NCBI RefSeq assembly: GCF_036492635.1
Contig: NZ_AP025305.1
Coordinates: 1,860,001-1,924,000 of the forward strand
Direction of reading: 5' to 3'
DNA from: Aureibacter tunicatorum
Lineage (GTDB): Bacteria > Bacteroidota > Bacteroidia > Cytophagales > Cyclobacteriaceae
Length of the DNA stretch: 64,000 bases
Shown here in pieces: positions 1-8,490 of the stretch (position 1 is its first letter; each line of letters begins with the position of its first letter). A program made the position numbers and the translations under genes. The notes under the pieces were generated by a model, which did not search any database, was not told the origin of the DNA, and saw only the letters and a program-made list of their open reading frames with translations.

Positions 1-442
1 CAATTCCGTCAAATTTAAAAATTTTAAGTAATGATTCAATTTGGTTAGATAATGATTTAGAATTTATCATTTCTTTTTCAGGCCATTGCAATATGACTTT
101 CAGGTCAAGATTATGGCATTTATCAATATATTTTGTCAATTCTTCCTTGGTGTCATGACTTGAAAGTTCAAAGCTTTCGTTAGTATTTCCTTTGCCAATT
201 GTTTTCAGAGGGTTTATTATTACAGCTTCTATGCCCATTTTTTTCAATAACTCGATTCTTTTGGACGCTGCATTTATCGATTGGCTTTCAGTATATGTTT
301 CTAAATCGATTTTATAAAAGTCGATATTATTGCTTATTAAATTGGTTTTTTCAGCTTCATCGGTTTGATTGGAGTCGTTTTTTTTAGTTTCTCCGCAAGC
401 TGTTATTAAGGTTATAATAAGTATAAAGCAAATGTGTTTCAT
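1..442 (-). CDS. Lipoprotein resembling alpha-amylase (GH13) family, 3'-truncated by window edge
   Basis: Reading leftward from an ATG at 440-442, the frame is open for 147 codons and runs off the window. The first residues form a lipoprotein signal (hydrophobic stretch, then L-I-T-A-C with Cys at about residue 16). After a polar linker come segments typical of the first strands of a GH13 (beta/alpha)8 barrel: RIELLKKMGIEAVIINPL, then a helix with KYIDKC, then LKVILQWP, then FDGI. In GH13 enzymes these match 'L-x-x-LG-(I/V)-x-x-(I/V)-W-x-x-P' and '(G/N)-(I/L)-(K)-V-I-x-D'. The catalytic residues would lie beyond the window, so activity cannot be judged. The usual Asp of the second motif appears replaced by Gln-Trp. 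It could instead be another TIM-barrel lipoprotein. Confidence 0.6.
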   Translation of the reverse strand, partial: MKHICFILIITLITACGETKKNDSNQTDEAEKTNLISNNIDFYKIDLETYTESQSINAASKRIELLKKMGIEAVIINPLKTIGKGNTNESFELSSHDTKEELTKYIDKCHNLDLKVILQWPEKEMINSKSLSNQIESLLKIFKFDGI

Positions 443-528
443 AGCATGTTTTTGAAATAGAACTATTTTTTCATTGAATGAGTTTGAATTATTTATGAGT
501 CAAAAGAATGAATAGATTTTAATCTTGT

Positions 529-536
529 TACCTTTG
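529..536 (+). promoter_or_regulatory. Candidate -7 box for the cvfB-like gene
   Basis: TACCTTTG matches the Bacteroidota -7 consensus TAnnTTTG exactly, but no TTG lies 19-21 nt upstream. It ends only four bases before the ATG at 541. If it is real, the transcript would start at or near the start codon. Confidence 0.3.
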
Positions 537-540
537 TGAT

Positions 541-1374
541 ATGATAAATATTGGACAATACAATTCGTTAAGAATTGCGAGGTTCAGCGCGCATGGCGCT
601 TACCTCACAGACGGAGAGACTGAGGTTTTGCTACCTCAAAAATATCTTAAGGAAGAAATGGAAGTAGGAGAGGATTTGAACGTGTTTGTTTACAATGATT
701 CTCAAGACCGCCCAGTTGCAGTGACAACAAAGCCTTTGGCTCAAGTTGATCAATTTGCGTACTTATATGTAAAAGCATTGACAAAAGTAGGTGCGTTTGT
801 GGATTGGGGATTGGAAAAAGATCTTTTGGTGCCGTTTAAAGAGCAAAGGTTTCCACTACAGGAAGATCGAGCGTATATTTTTAGGCTTTGTCTTGATCAT
901 AGATCCAATCGAGTGATCGCGACGACAAAGTTGTTCCCGTTTTTTGACAGGGATGTGTCGGAGCTTAAAGAAGGGCAGGAAGTGTCGATGTTGGTGTATG
1001 AAAAGGCGGATTTAGGCTTTTTAGCGATCATTGATGATCGATATTTAGGTTTGATTTATGACAATGAGGTGTTTGAGCCTTTGGCTGTTGGTGATAAGAG
1101 AAAAGGCTTTATCAAGAAGATAAGAAACGATGGTAAAATAGACTTAGCGCTTCAAAAGCAGGGTTATGAAGCTGTTGAGGATTCTAAGGATATCATTATT
1201 GATGAATTAATAAAAGCTGGCGGTGAATTGCCTTATCATGATAAAAGCGATTCTGAGGAAATTAAGAAGGTCTTCAGAATGAGTAAAAAGAATTTTAAGA
1301 AAGTAGTTGGCAGTCTGTACAAGGCAGGGTTGATTGAGTTGAAGGAAAATGGTATTAAACTTAAAATAAAGTAA
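541..1374 (+). CDS. cvfB: CvfB/YitL-family S1-like RNA-binding protein
   Basis: The 277-residue protein fits the CvfB family (about 280 residues), which bind RNA through S1-type OB folds and influence expression of many genes. The N-terminal third has the 'A-Y-L-x-D-G-x-x-x-x-V-L-L-P-x-x-Y' pattern of the first S1-like domain. Around residues 65-130 a second S1 unit has VGAFVDWGLEKDLLVPF. A third OB-like unit covers about 145-215. The last 60 residues look like a winged helix, with an 'F-x-M-S-K-K-x-F-K-K-x-x-G-x-L-Y' helix pair as in YitL. The next gene starts 2 nt after the stop, so the two are probably co-transcribed. The family call is firm; the exact regulatory role in this phylum is not known to me. 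Confidence 0.88.
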   Translation: MINIGQYNSLRIARFSAHGAYLTDGETEVLLPQKYLKEEMEVGEDLNVFVYNDSQDRPVAVTTKPLAQVDQFAYLYVKALTKVGAFVDWGLEKDLLVPFKEQRFPLQEDRAYIFRLCLDHRSNRVIATTKLFPFFDRDVSELKEGQEVSMLVYEKADLGFLAIIDDRYLGLIYDNEVFEPLAVGDKRKGFIKKIRNDGKIDLALQKQGYEAVEDSKDIIIDELIKAGGELPYHDKSDSEEIKKVFRMSKKNFKKVVGSLYKAGLIELKENGIKLKIK

Positions 1375-1376
1375 TC

Positions 1377-1577
1377 ATGCCTCTTTCATTTAATAATTTA
1401 AGAATTGGTAAGACTTATCGATTGATTAATTTTGGTCAAAAGACAGAGTTTGAAGTGATGGAAATCAATGAAGACGAGAATCATAGACTAAAGGATATCA
1501 ATACTTTGGAAGAAGCTTTTTTGCAAGATTTGCTTTTTGAAGGACGTGGCAAAGACTACGACTTGGAAGAAATCTAA
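1377..1577 (+). CDS. Small conserved-looking protein co-transcribed with cvfB
   Basis: This 66-residue reading frame begins 2 nt after the cvfB-like stop codon and ends just before the oppositely oriented effector-like gene. It is acidic and contains a short beta-rich start (GKTYRLINFGQKTEFEVMEI) followed by a helical acidic tail. No signal peptide, membrane segment or metal motif is visible. I do not recognise the family. Tight coupling to the upstream gene and ordinary codon use argue that it is expressed. Confidence 0.7.
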   Translation: MPLSFNNLRIGKTYRLINFGQKTEFEVMEINEDENHRLKDINTLEEAFLQDLLFEGRGKDYDLEEI

Positions 1578-1579
1578 AA

Positions 1580-4500
1580 TCAAGTATGATATGGAAGTCT
1601 AGCTTGTGTGCTTGAAGGGGCTGGTCTGCTGAATTGCTGACGGAAAAGGAGATTGCTTTGTCCGTCCATCTTTCTCTGAATTTGTTCTCTGTCGAAAGTA
1701 TCCATGAGTTTGACGATCATATCCCATGTTTCAAAGAAAATTTGTGATTCATGAGGAAAATGAGCTAAATGAGCGTTTCTCATTTTTCGGAGATCATCTC
1801 GTCTGTCACGCAAATTAACGAGAGCTGTCATGGCGCCTAAGTCAACAGCTCTTGTCATTACTTGATCTGAATGATATCTTCTGGTAAGATGCAGTTTGCC
1901 GTCATAAGTAGGACTAAGGAATCCTTCCACAAAGGTTTTGAGAATTTTTCTGAGTTGTATGCCAACTTGATGGCATTGACGCATAAATCCTTCAGGATCG
2001 TCTTCAAATCTCGCTATGTTGTCATATGCTGTATGAAATTTTTGATGCGACTCTTGAAAGTCATCAACGACTTCTCTGTCATGAATGGAATTGACCAATA
2101 TGAATTGACCATAACCTCCCAGAGTCTGGTCAATAAGATTGGCATGGACTTGTTCCTCAGTAGTTTTGATATCCGGCATCCAAGTGTGTACTTTGGTGGC
2201 TGATTTGGAGAAGTCAAGTTCGACATTGTATAGCATATTGCCAGAGTTGAAGGTTTTCCATCTCCAATACCTATCATGACTACCTAGCAAAAGGTCATAA
2301 ATTAACGATTCACCTATTGAAAGTTGAACCTTTTTATTTCCTACAATACCCTTGCAAACGCTTGCGAATTTATTATCATCTTTTGGAAATACTTTTCTAA
2401 CATGTGTAGCAGCCATGCCTGATTTTTTCTCCATGATGATGATGCAATAGTTTTCCTCATCATTGTCTCTTGCTATTTGCAACGCTTCAAAGAATTCATC
2501 TCTAACACTTAATGGAGCTTCATCTTCATCCAGACTTTTATTGTATTCGTCTTCTATGTGAAAATGTTGGCAGGCTCCAAGCCTACCCGTAAATTCTTCC
2601 AATTCATCCGAGTTCTTGGTTAAAACCATACTGCTGGGAGCGGATACATGAACGCCAACCATTTTAATGAAGTTGGAAGCAAAAGCTTCTTTTTCTATGC
2701 CTACAGCCCATTTGTCAGGTTTGCTATCCACTTTTACAGGGATTTTAATCACGTACTCTACTCCAAACTTGTCCGAACAGCTGAATACTGTGCTAAATAA
2801 GCCTGGTATGCCGAAAGGTTGCATCGTTTCATAATCAATGTCTTCTGGGTCAAAAGTCCAGTTAGGCATAAATTTATCGTAAATAGCGTCAGTTTCCGGA
2901 AAGATTCCTTTTTCCGGCATTTCAACACCATTTCTCAGGTTTGATTCAGGAATAGGCCAAAGTTCTTCGCTATGACTAGATGATGCATGAGATTGCACTT
3001 GCTCTATTTCGGCAGTCGGAGGCGTCTTCGGTCTTGGTTCTTGTGATTCTATTGAAATGGAATAAGAACGATCTCTTCGTGTAAAGACTTCTTCAGCTGT
3101 AGATTCATTGAATGCCAAGCTTCGATGTCTGCCAGATTCCTCTAGTGGTGGTGTTGAAGAATGAATAGATTCTGCTGGAGTTCTAGGCTCTTCAAGAGAT
3201 TGTTCGACAGGCTGGTCAGGCACAGCCTCAAACACAACTTCGACTTGTACCTCTGTGCCGCATTTTTTTGGTTCGACCTCTACATGTACGCTTTTTTGAA
3301 GTTCGTTAGGAATAGCTTCACTGGGAGCCGTTACTATAATTTCCGGATGAGTTGTAGAAGCTGCCGGTTCGACGGTAATTTCTGATGAACTAACGACATG
3401 TTGACTTGATGAGGCTTCAAGTTGATGTTCTCTGGTTCTGTGTTGTTCAGAGGTAGAACTCGTGCTAGAATTCGTTAGCTCTTCAGTCGGTGGCTTATAA
3501 ACAAATTGTGGCTCTTGTCGCATAATTTCTTCAACAGCGTTGACAGTTGGGATTAAAATCATGTCATCGTCAACAGCCATTACTTGAGTTTGTTGTAGTC
3601 TTTGTCGTTCTCGTGCCGCTACTTTCTTTTCTGCCTTCGAAACGGATGGTATGTACCTTTCGACTGTATGGAAGACCTCTCGGTCATGAAAGAACCTTGA
3701 ATGATCTTCATAATTTCTGTAATGCCTGGGAATCTCCAAGTGATTATGATCGTCGAAAAGGCTAAAGCCAAGAAAGGAATTGTCTTTTCTTCTATGAAAT
3801 TTTCTAGGTCCATGGTTAGGCACTCTGAATTCATCCGCAAGTCTTTCTTGAGCTTCTCGTATGAGTCTTTTCTTTCTTCGAACTCTGCAAAAGCAAACGC
3901 TTTTGTGATAAAAATAATCCGCCATTATTTTACCCAATAGGATGTATGGAGGGTAGAAAGTATAAGTGGGATCCTGTCTTCTTGCTGGGTTTGGTGTTTC
4001 TGCCATGAATGTTGAAGGTTCCCAAGATGATCCAACATAGTAATGGCTGCCGATTTTTTCAAAATCGGGAGAGTCGTCCAGTAGTTCCATCATGAGGTTC
4101 AAAGTCAGTCTTTTGCCGCTTCTGTGACTCATATCTGCTAGCCTTCTGATAAGAAGATTTCCCGTTTCACTTGCGAATAATTGCCCAATCCAACTAAGAA
4201 CAAGTGTTTTTTTATAATTGACGGTCAAGTCGTCGTCATTGCCAAGGCCGTCAATTTCAGGAAGCAAATCGGGCCTTGCGATACCTTCATAAGGATTTGT
4301 AGCATAAGTTCGGGGATTGAGCATTTCCAAATGATCCCTTCCATCTTGATCTATGAAGAGACCGTATTTGTATGGAGGACAAAATGGCCATTTGTTTTCA
4401 ATAAGTATTTGTGTGATGTCCGCTCTATCTTTTTGCACATAATCCAACAATAGACCATAGGCTTCCAATTGAGGCATTAATTCAGGGTCGCGCAGTGCCT

Positions 4501-5038
4501 GTCGGGGTATTGGGTTGTGCCGGTTCCATTTGAAGGCTAATTGTTCCAATCTGTGAAGGCAGACAAGTCTTTCATGGAGGCTCTTAAGCAGGCGTTCGCC
4601 GCCATCATCCACTCTTCGAAACCTTAAGCTTTCTCCTGTGAGGTAATCGTATGTTTTTATAACCTCTATGACGGTTTTGGCTATTTCATCATTTTCGCCA
4701 TCAAGCTCAATTCGTTCAACGATCTGGCTCATGGTGCTAGCTGTGAGATCTTCACGTTGACTCTCTTCCAATGGACTTCTTCTTTGGGCTTGAGGAGAAT
4801 CTTGAGGCGTATTTGGTCTTGATGGAGGTCGATGAACTATTTCATCAAATTGCTCTGCGGAAAGCATGCATTGTATCGTTGGAGGGAACTTGTTAGATAT
4901 GCCAGCCCCGCCAAAGTCTATATTGTTTTTGTACCGTGTATTTTTTCCACCCTCTGTTTGGTACATAATGAATTTTATAACTATCTGAATTTTTGAACAT
5001 GAATGACAGGGATTATGTTTGATTTCGTCTTTATGCAA
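1580..5038 (-). CDS. Large effector-like protein with actin-fragmin/PI-kinase-like C-terminal domain
   Basis: The open frame gives 1152 residues from 5038. A more likely start is the ATG at 4966 (1128 residues), because the first 24 codons look unlike the rest. Numbering from 5038: residues 40-58 hold a Gly-rich leader ending P-P-T-I-Q-C-M. About 90-470 is a helical domain that includes GNLLIRRLADMSH and later TYTFYPPYILLG-KIMADYF. About 480-740 is a Ser/Thr/Glu/Pro-rich linker. About 750-965 has kinase-like marks: VIKIP with Lys765, E-x-x-A-F-A-S, then LLLGSHDRYW with Asp922 followed by G-N-M-L-Y-N and L-D-F. That order resembles actin-fragmin kinase and PI3/4-kinase-like folds. There is no signal peptide. 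The role as a protein or lipid kinase effector is inference from motif order; I found no clear full-length family. Confidence 0.6.
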   Translation of the reverse strand: MHKDEIKHNPCHSCSKIQIVIKFIMYQTEGGKNTRYKNNIDFGGAGISNKFPPTIQCMLSAEQFDEIVHRPPSRPNTPQDSPQAQRRSPLEESQREDLTASTMSQIVERIELDGENDEIAKTVIEVIKTYDYLTGESLRFRRVDDGGERLLKSLHERLVCLHRLEQLAFKWNRHNPIPRQALRDPELMPQLEAYGLLLDYVQKDRADITQILIENKWPFCPPYKYGLFIDQDGRDHLEMLNPRTYATNPYEGIARPDLLPEIDGLGNDDDLTVNYKKTLVLSWIGQLFASETGNLLIRRLADMSHRSGKRLTLNLMMELLDDSPDFEKIGSHYYVGSSWEPSTFMAETPNPARRQDPTYTFYPPYILLGKIMADYFYHKSVCFCRVRRKKRLIREAQERLADEFRVPNHGPRKFHRRKDNSFLGFSLFDDHNHLEIPRHYRNYEDHSRFFHDREVFHTVERYIPSVSKAEKKVAARERQRLQQTQVMAVDDDMILIPTVNAVEEIMRQEPQFVYKPPTEELTNSSTSSTSEQHRTREHQLEASSSQHVVSSSEITVEPAASTTHPEIIVTAPSEAIPNELQKSVHVEVEPKKCGTEVQVEVVFEAVPDQPVEQSLEEPRTPAESIHSSTPPLEESGRHRSLAFNESTAEEVFTRRDRSYSISIESQEPRPKTPPTAEIEQVQSHASSSHSEELWPIPESNLRNGVEMPEKGIFPETDAIYDKFMPNWTFDPEDIDYETMQPFGIPGLFSTVFSCSDKFGVEYVIKIPVKVDSKPDKWAVGIEKEAFASNFIKMVGVHVSAPSSMVLTKNSDELEEFTGRLGACQHFHIEDEYNKSLDEDEAPLSVRDEFFEALQIARDNDEENYCIIIMEKKSGMAATHVRKVFPKDDNKFASVCKGIVGNKKVQLSIGESLIYDLLLGSHDRYWRWKTFNSGNMLYNVELDFSKSATKVHTWMPDIKTTEEQVHANLIDQTLGGYGQFILVNSIHDREVVDDFQESHQKFHTAYDNIARFEDDPEGFMRQCHQVGIQLRKILKTFVEGFLSPTYDGKLHLTRRYHSDQVMTRAVDLGAMTALVNLRDRRDDLRKMRNAHLAHFPHESQIFFETWDMIVKLMDTFDREQIQRKMDGQSNLLFRQQFSRPAPSSTQARLPYHT

Positions 5039-5125
5039 TATAAAAATTGGAAAAAATTAAAAGTGCTTTGTTAAATCAGAATTTATGGAAATCTTGTGCA
5101 AATTTTTAGGATAAAATAGATCTTC

Positions 5126-6046
5126 ATGGACCAAATTATTGATTTTTTGAAAATGATATGGAGTTATTGCATTGCAATGCTCGATTATAAATTCATCGAT
5201 TCGGCTAGCCATCAAGTAAGTTTTGGGAGTGTGCTGAATTTTCTTGTAGCTCTTGTGATATTGTACCTTTTTGCGGAAAATCTTAGGCGGATTTTGATTA
5301 AAAGAGTCTTGACAAGGTTTGAAAAGTTGAAGAGTTATAGTTCAACAGTCGCAGCAGTGATGAAATATACGATTTTAGTCATTGGTTTTTTTATCATAGC
5401 TCAGTCTCTAGGGATTAATTTGAGTAGTATATATGTTTTGTTTGGATCTCTGGGCGTAGGTATTGGTATCGGACTTCAAAATATTGCTGAAAATTTGATT
5501 TCCGGCGTAATTATTTTTTTCGAACGGCCTTTGAAAGTGGGAGATAGGGTCGAAGTGGATGATATTGTTGGTCAGATTCAAGATATTGGGCCAAGAGCTA
5601 CTACGGTATTGACTAATGACAATATTTCTGTCATAGTTCCTAATAGTCGATTCGTATCTAATTTAGTTATTAATTGGAGTCATAATGATTCCAAAGTTCG
5701 TTTTCATTTCCCTGTTGGGGTTTCATACAAGGAAGATCCTGATAGAGTTAAAACAGTCTTATTAGAAATATTATCGAATCATAAAGATATCTTGGATCAT
5801 CCGAAGCCAGAGATTTGGTTTACAAATTATGGAGATAGTTCATTGGATTTTGAGATTGTAGTTTGGACCGAAACAATGACGAATGTGCCTAAAGTTCTAA
5901 AGAGTGAATTGTATTTTGAAATATTCAAAAAGTTTAGCGAGTATAACATCGAAATACCATTTCCACAGAGAGATCTTCATTTAAAAGAAGTGCCAGAAAA
6001 TCTTACTTTGGCTTCTAAATTGAGTATGGAGGGAAGTCGAAACTAG
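5126..6046 (+). CDS. Small-conductance mechanosensitive channel (MscS family)
   Basis: This 306-residue inner-membrane protein has the three-helix MscS core. TM1 lies near residues 30-48 and TM2 near 72-92. The pore helix TM3 contains GSLGVGIGIGLQNIAENLISG, the alternating Gly/Ala pattern that lines the MscS pore. Immediately after it comes 'F-E-R-P-x-K-V-G-D-x-V-E-V', the start of the beta domain, and then the alpha/beta cytoplasmic vestibule. It probably releases osmolytes during hypo-osmotic shock. The gene is divergent from the effector-like gene and ends at a shared bidirectional terminator with the bat genes. Confidence 0.93.
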   Translation: MDQIIDFLKMIWSYCIAMLDYKFIDSASHQVSFGSVLNFLVALVILYLFAENLRRILIKRVLTRFEKLKSYSSTVAAVMKYTILVIGFFIIAQSLGINLSSIYVLFGSLGVGIGIGLQNIAENLISGVIIFFERPLKVGDRVEVDDIVGQIQDIGPRATTVLTNDNISVIVPNSRFVSNLVINWSHNDSKVRFHFPVGVSYKEDPDRVKTVLLEILSNHKDILDHPKPEIWFTNYGDSSLDFEIVVWTETMTNVPKVLKSELYFEIFKKFSEYNIEIPFPQRDLHLKEVPENLTLASKLSMEGSRN

Positions 6047-6062
6047 TGTTAGGGTACAGTAA

Positions 6063-6097
6063 AAAGGCCTATGAATTGATGTTCATAGGCCTTTCTT
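6063..6097. terminator. Bidirectional rho-independent terminator
   Basis: AAAGGCCTATGAA and TTCATAGGCCTTT form a perfect 13-bp stem with a six-base loop, T-rich on both strands. It lies between the convergent MscS gene and batC-like gene and serves both. Confidence 0.9.
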
Positions 6098-6928
6098 TTA
6101 CCAGTTAGGAAGGTTTGGATTAGGAGCTCTTTTAGGCTTCTTTTTTTGTTGCTGAAGGTATTGAACCTCAGAGTTTTTCATCGCTTCAAGGATCATTTGA
6201 GCTTTTTCTTCTGTTAAGTTCATTTCTTGAAGTTTTTCATTCAATTCTTCTTGCTGAGCTTGTTTCTCTTGTTCTTCAGGACTTTGTTCCTCTTCAGAGT
6301 TTTGCTCTTGTTGCTGTTCTTCATTTTCAGCATTTTGTTCTTCTTCTTTTTGCTTCTCCTGTTCTTTTTCTTCCTGCTTTTCTTGGTCTTTATTTTCGTT
6401 TTCTTCGTTTTTGTTTTCTTGATTTTCCTGTTGTTGATCGTCTTTGTTTTGATCTTGCTTGTCTTCCTGATCTTGCTGATCTTGATTCTGTTGTTCCTCT
6501 TGCTCTTTTTGATTTTTCACCCATTCGTAATCATATCGGGCTTCCGTATTTTCAGGATCAGCTTTTAAAGAGCTTTTTAGATAATCCAGCGCTTCATCGA
6601 ATTTTCTTTGTTCTGCTGTCACGACGCCAAGCTGTTGATTTGCGATTGAACGAATGTAGTCATTATGGCTTCCAGCGATTTTTTGATAAGATGCTATAGC
6701 GTTCGCAGTGTCTTGATTCAACAAATAAGCATTGGATAAATTTAATTGAATAGAATCGTCTTGTATTTGCATAGAATCGAGCAGCAAGGAGTAATTGCTT
6801 ATCGCTTCGGCAAAGTTTTTTTCCTCAAGCGCGTTCTGCGCGTTCTTTTTGAGACGATTTACTTGACTAATTTTATTGATATCGCCAATGGAAGTCAATA
6901 CAAAGACGATTATAAATATATATTTCAT
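6098..6928 (-). CDS. batC: BatC-like TPR protein with Gln/Glu-rich tail
   Basis: The 276-residue protein starts with a hydrophobic signal or anchor segment, followed by three TPR units at about residues 25-135 (for example N-A-x-x-x-x-x-x-Y-x-x-A and A-L-D-Y-L-x-x-x-L-K-A-D-P-x-x). Residues 140-245 are almost wholly Gln, Glu, Lys, Asp and Asn. The end is basic and Pro-rich. TPR plus charged low-complexity tail plus a BatB neighbour is the BatC arrangement of the Bacteroides aerotolerance (bat) operon. The start codon lies 3 nt after the batB stop, so the two are co-transcribed. The proteins probably work together at the cytoplasmic membrane; the exact function of Bat proteins is unsettled. 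batA and the usual moxR are not in this window. Confidence 0.85.
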   Translation of the reverse strand: MKYIFIIVFVLTSIGDINKISQVNRLKKNAQNALEEKNFAEAISNYSLLLDSMQIQDDSIQLNLSNAYLLNQDTANAIASYQKIAGSHNDYIRSIANQQLGVVTAEQRKFDEALDYLKSSLKADPENTEARYDYEWVKNQKEQEEQQNQDQQDQEDKQDQNKDDQQQENQENKNEENENKDQEKQEEKEQEKQKEEEQNAENEEQQQEQNSEEEQSPEEQEKQAQQEELNEKLQEMNLTEEKAQMILEAMKNSEVQYLQQQKKKPKRAPNPNLPNW

Positions 6929-6931
6929 TTG

Positions 6932-7903
6932 CTACTGTAGTTTGATGGTTTGAACTGGGATCATGACATCCACTACCATTAGGATAAATGCTAAAATAAG
7001 GAAGTAAGTGTACTTGTTGTTGCTAACTTCCAATTTGGTTTTTCCTCTAGATTTTCCTTTGATACTTTTAATTGAATTAATCAATTTAGTTACATCGCTT
7101 CGGCTGGAATTGATCTCGAAATAATTTCCATTTCCAATACGAGCGATTTCTTTAAGCTCGACAGGGTTTAATTTTGTTACGACATTTTTCCCCTGTTTGT
7201 CTGTTAGATAACCTCTGGTTTGCTTGATTTTACTTCCTTCTTCACTTCCAACACCTAGTGTGAATATTTTTATTCCATTTTCGCTGATTTCCTCAGCAGT
7301 TGATTTTGATTGTTCTCCAAAGTCCTCGCCATCGCTAATCAGCACTATGACTTTAGCATTGTTTTCTTCACTAGGAGAATTGTCATTGGTTAATTTTTGC
7401 AAAGCAAGGCTAAGAGGAGGCTCAAAATCAGTACCCGCTTTAGGCACAAGAGATGAGTTAAGCGTTGAAATAAACAGATTCAAAGCACCAATGTCATAAG
7501 TAAGAGGGCATTGTACAAATGCCTCGGAAGAGAATATTATGAGACCTATACGATCACCTTTGAATGATTCGACGATGTTTTTTAGCTCAAATTTTATTTT
7601 TTCCAATCTTGTTGGTTGTATGTCGTGAGCGTTCATCGAATTTGACAAGTCAATGGCTATATATATGTCTTTGCCTATAGTTTCTACTTCTTGCGTTTTT
7701 TTGCCAAAAGATGGTCCAAGCAAGGCTATAATGAAAAGAGCGAAATATAAGCTCCTTAATATCAGTTTTGCGAGAACTCTATTAGCTGTAGTATGAAGTT
7801 TCTTCGCTTTAGAAAGCGTTTTGTATATAAATAATATATAGAAGACTATAAAAATAGAAATTAAAATAAAATCTAGTGTGTCAAAAGATTTGAACCAAGT
7901 CAT
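6932..7903 (-). CDS. batB: BatB-like von Willebrand factor A membrane protein
   Basis: The 323-residue protein has two N-terminal membrane helices (about residues 11-30 and 47-66), a VWA domain (about 80-265) and a C-terminal helix (about 300-320). This is the layout of BatA/BatB of the Bacteroides aerotolerance operon. The MIDAS motif D-L-S-N-S-M is intact, followed by a Thr in the second MIDAS loop (AGTDFEPPL) and the Asp loop VLISDGEDFG. The domain therefore should bind a divalent metal and a protein partner. It is the first gene visible of the pair and lies downstream of a 370-nt spacer from the tRNA array. No batA precedes it here, so this bat set is either split or reduced. Confidence 0.88.
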   Translation of the reverse strand: MTWFKSFDTLDFILISIFIVFYILFIYKTLSKAKKLHTTANRVLAKLILRSLYFALFIIALLGPSFGKKTQEVETIGKDIYIAIDLSNSMNAHDIQPTRLEKIKFELKNIVESFKGDRIGLIIFSSEAFVQCPLTYDIGALNLFISTLNSSLVPKAGTDFEPPLSLALQKLTNDNSPSEENNAKVIVLISDGEDFGEQSKSTAEEISENGIKIFTLGVGSEEGSKIKQTRGYLTDKQGKNVVTKLNPVELKEIARIGNGNYFEINSSRSDVTKLINSIKSIKGKSRGKTKLEVSNNKYTYFLILAFILMVVDVMIPVQTIKLQ

Positions 7904-8277
7904 GCTAAAATGTATAAATATAAATTATCTTATTAATCAAAAGAGACTAACTGGGTTTTAAAAATAAATAAAGTGAGCCATTAAGAAAAGGATTTTAGGG
8001 AATGGAATTTTAAATTTTGTGAAAAAGTTGAGCGATTTCAGATAAAACATCATAAACGAAATTTAGAAGAAGACATCAATCCGCAATTCAATGGAAGGAG
8101 ATTGCAAAAAAATAGATAAATTGTATTTTTGTTAACTATCTATTATGTAGATGTTTAATTGCATGTGGCAAATATAGGACTGAAAAAAGCGTATATTTTT
8201 TTGCTTCAACATTTGATAAGTTCGAAATCTTGCCTTATGTTTGCATCGCTTTTCGGAAAAACGAACGAAAAAATTCT
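7904..8277. other. Intergenic spacer between batB and the tRNA array
   Basis: No reading frame with coding character is present. It holds one good promoter candidate reading toward the tRNA array (8102-8131). It must also contain the leftward promoter of batB, for which I found no clear box. Confidence 0.5.
8102..8131 (+). promoter_or_regulatory. Candidate promoter of the tRNA array
   Basis: TTG at 8102-8104 and TATTTTTG at 8124-8131 are separated by 19 nt, a full match to the Bacteroidota -33/-7 pattern. It reads toward the tRNA array, whose first gene starts about 140 nt downstream. Confidence 0.5.
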
Positions 8278-8366
8278 GGAGAGGTGGGTGAGTGGCTGAA
8301 ACCAGTAGTTTGCTAAACTGCCGTACTCTTTATCGGGTACCGGGGGTTCGAATCCCCCTCTCTCCA
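8278..8366 (+). tRNA. tRNA-Ser (GCT), copy 1
   Basis: Cloverleaf of 89 nt with a 7-bp acceptor stem (GGAGAGG pairing TCTCTCC), anticodon loop TTGCTAA giving GCT, a long variable arm built on a GTAC/GTAC stem, and T arm GGGGG-TTCGAAT-CCCCC. The base after the acceptor stem is A, and CCA is not encoded. Confidence 0.95.
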
Positions 8367-8378
8367 CTTGAATTCTTT

Positions 8379-8453
8379 CGGGGTGTAGCGTAGCCCGGTT
8401 ATCGCGCATCGTTTGGGACGATGAGGTCGCAGGTTCGAATCCTGCCACCCCGA
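8379..8453 (+). tRNA. tRNA-Pro (TGG), copy 1
   Basis: 75-nt cloverleaf: acceptor CGGGGTG pairing CACCCCG, anticodon stem CATCG/CGATG with loop TTTGGGA giving TGG, and T arm GCAGG-TTCGAAT-CCTGC. CCA is not encoded. Confidence 0.95.
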
Positions 8454-8490
8454 CAGTTCGTTTTTCGAAAATAATCTGAATGAAAATCCT

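Noticed and set aside
6227-6568. Leu/Phe-rich frame opposite the Gln/Glu-rich part of batC
   Set aside because: Complement of a low-complexity Gln/Glu coding stretch; it has no start context or conservation signal of its own.
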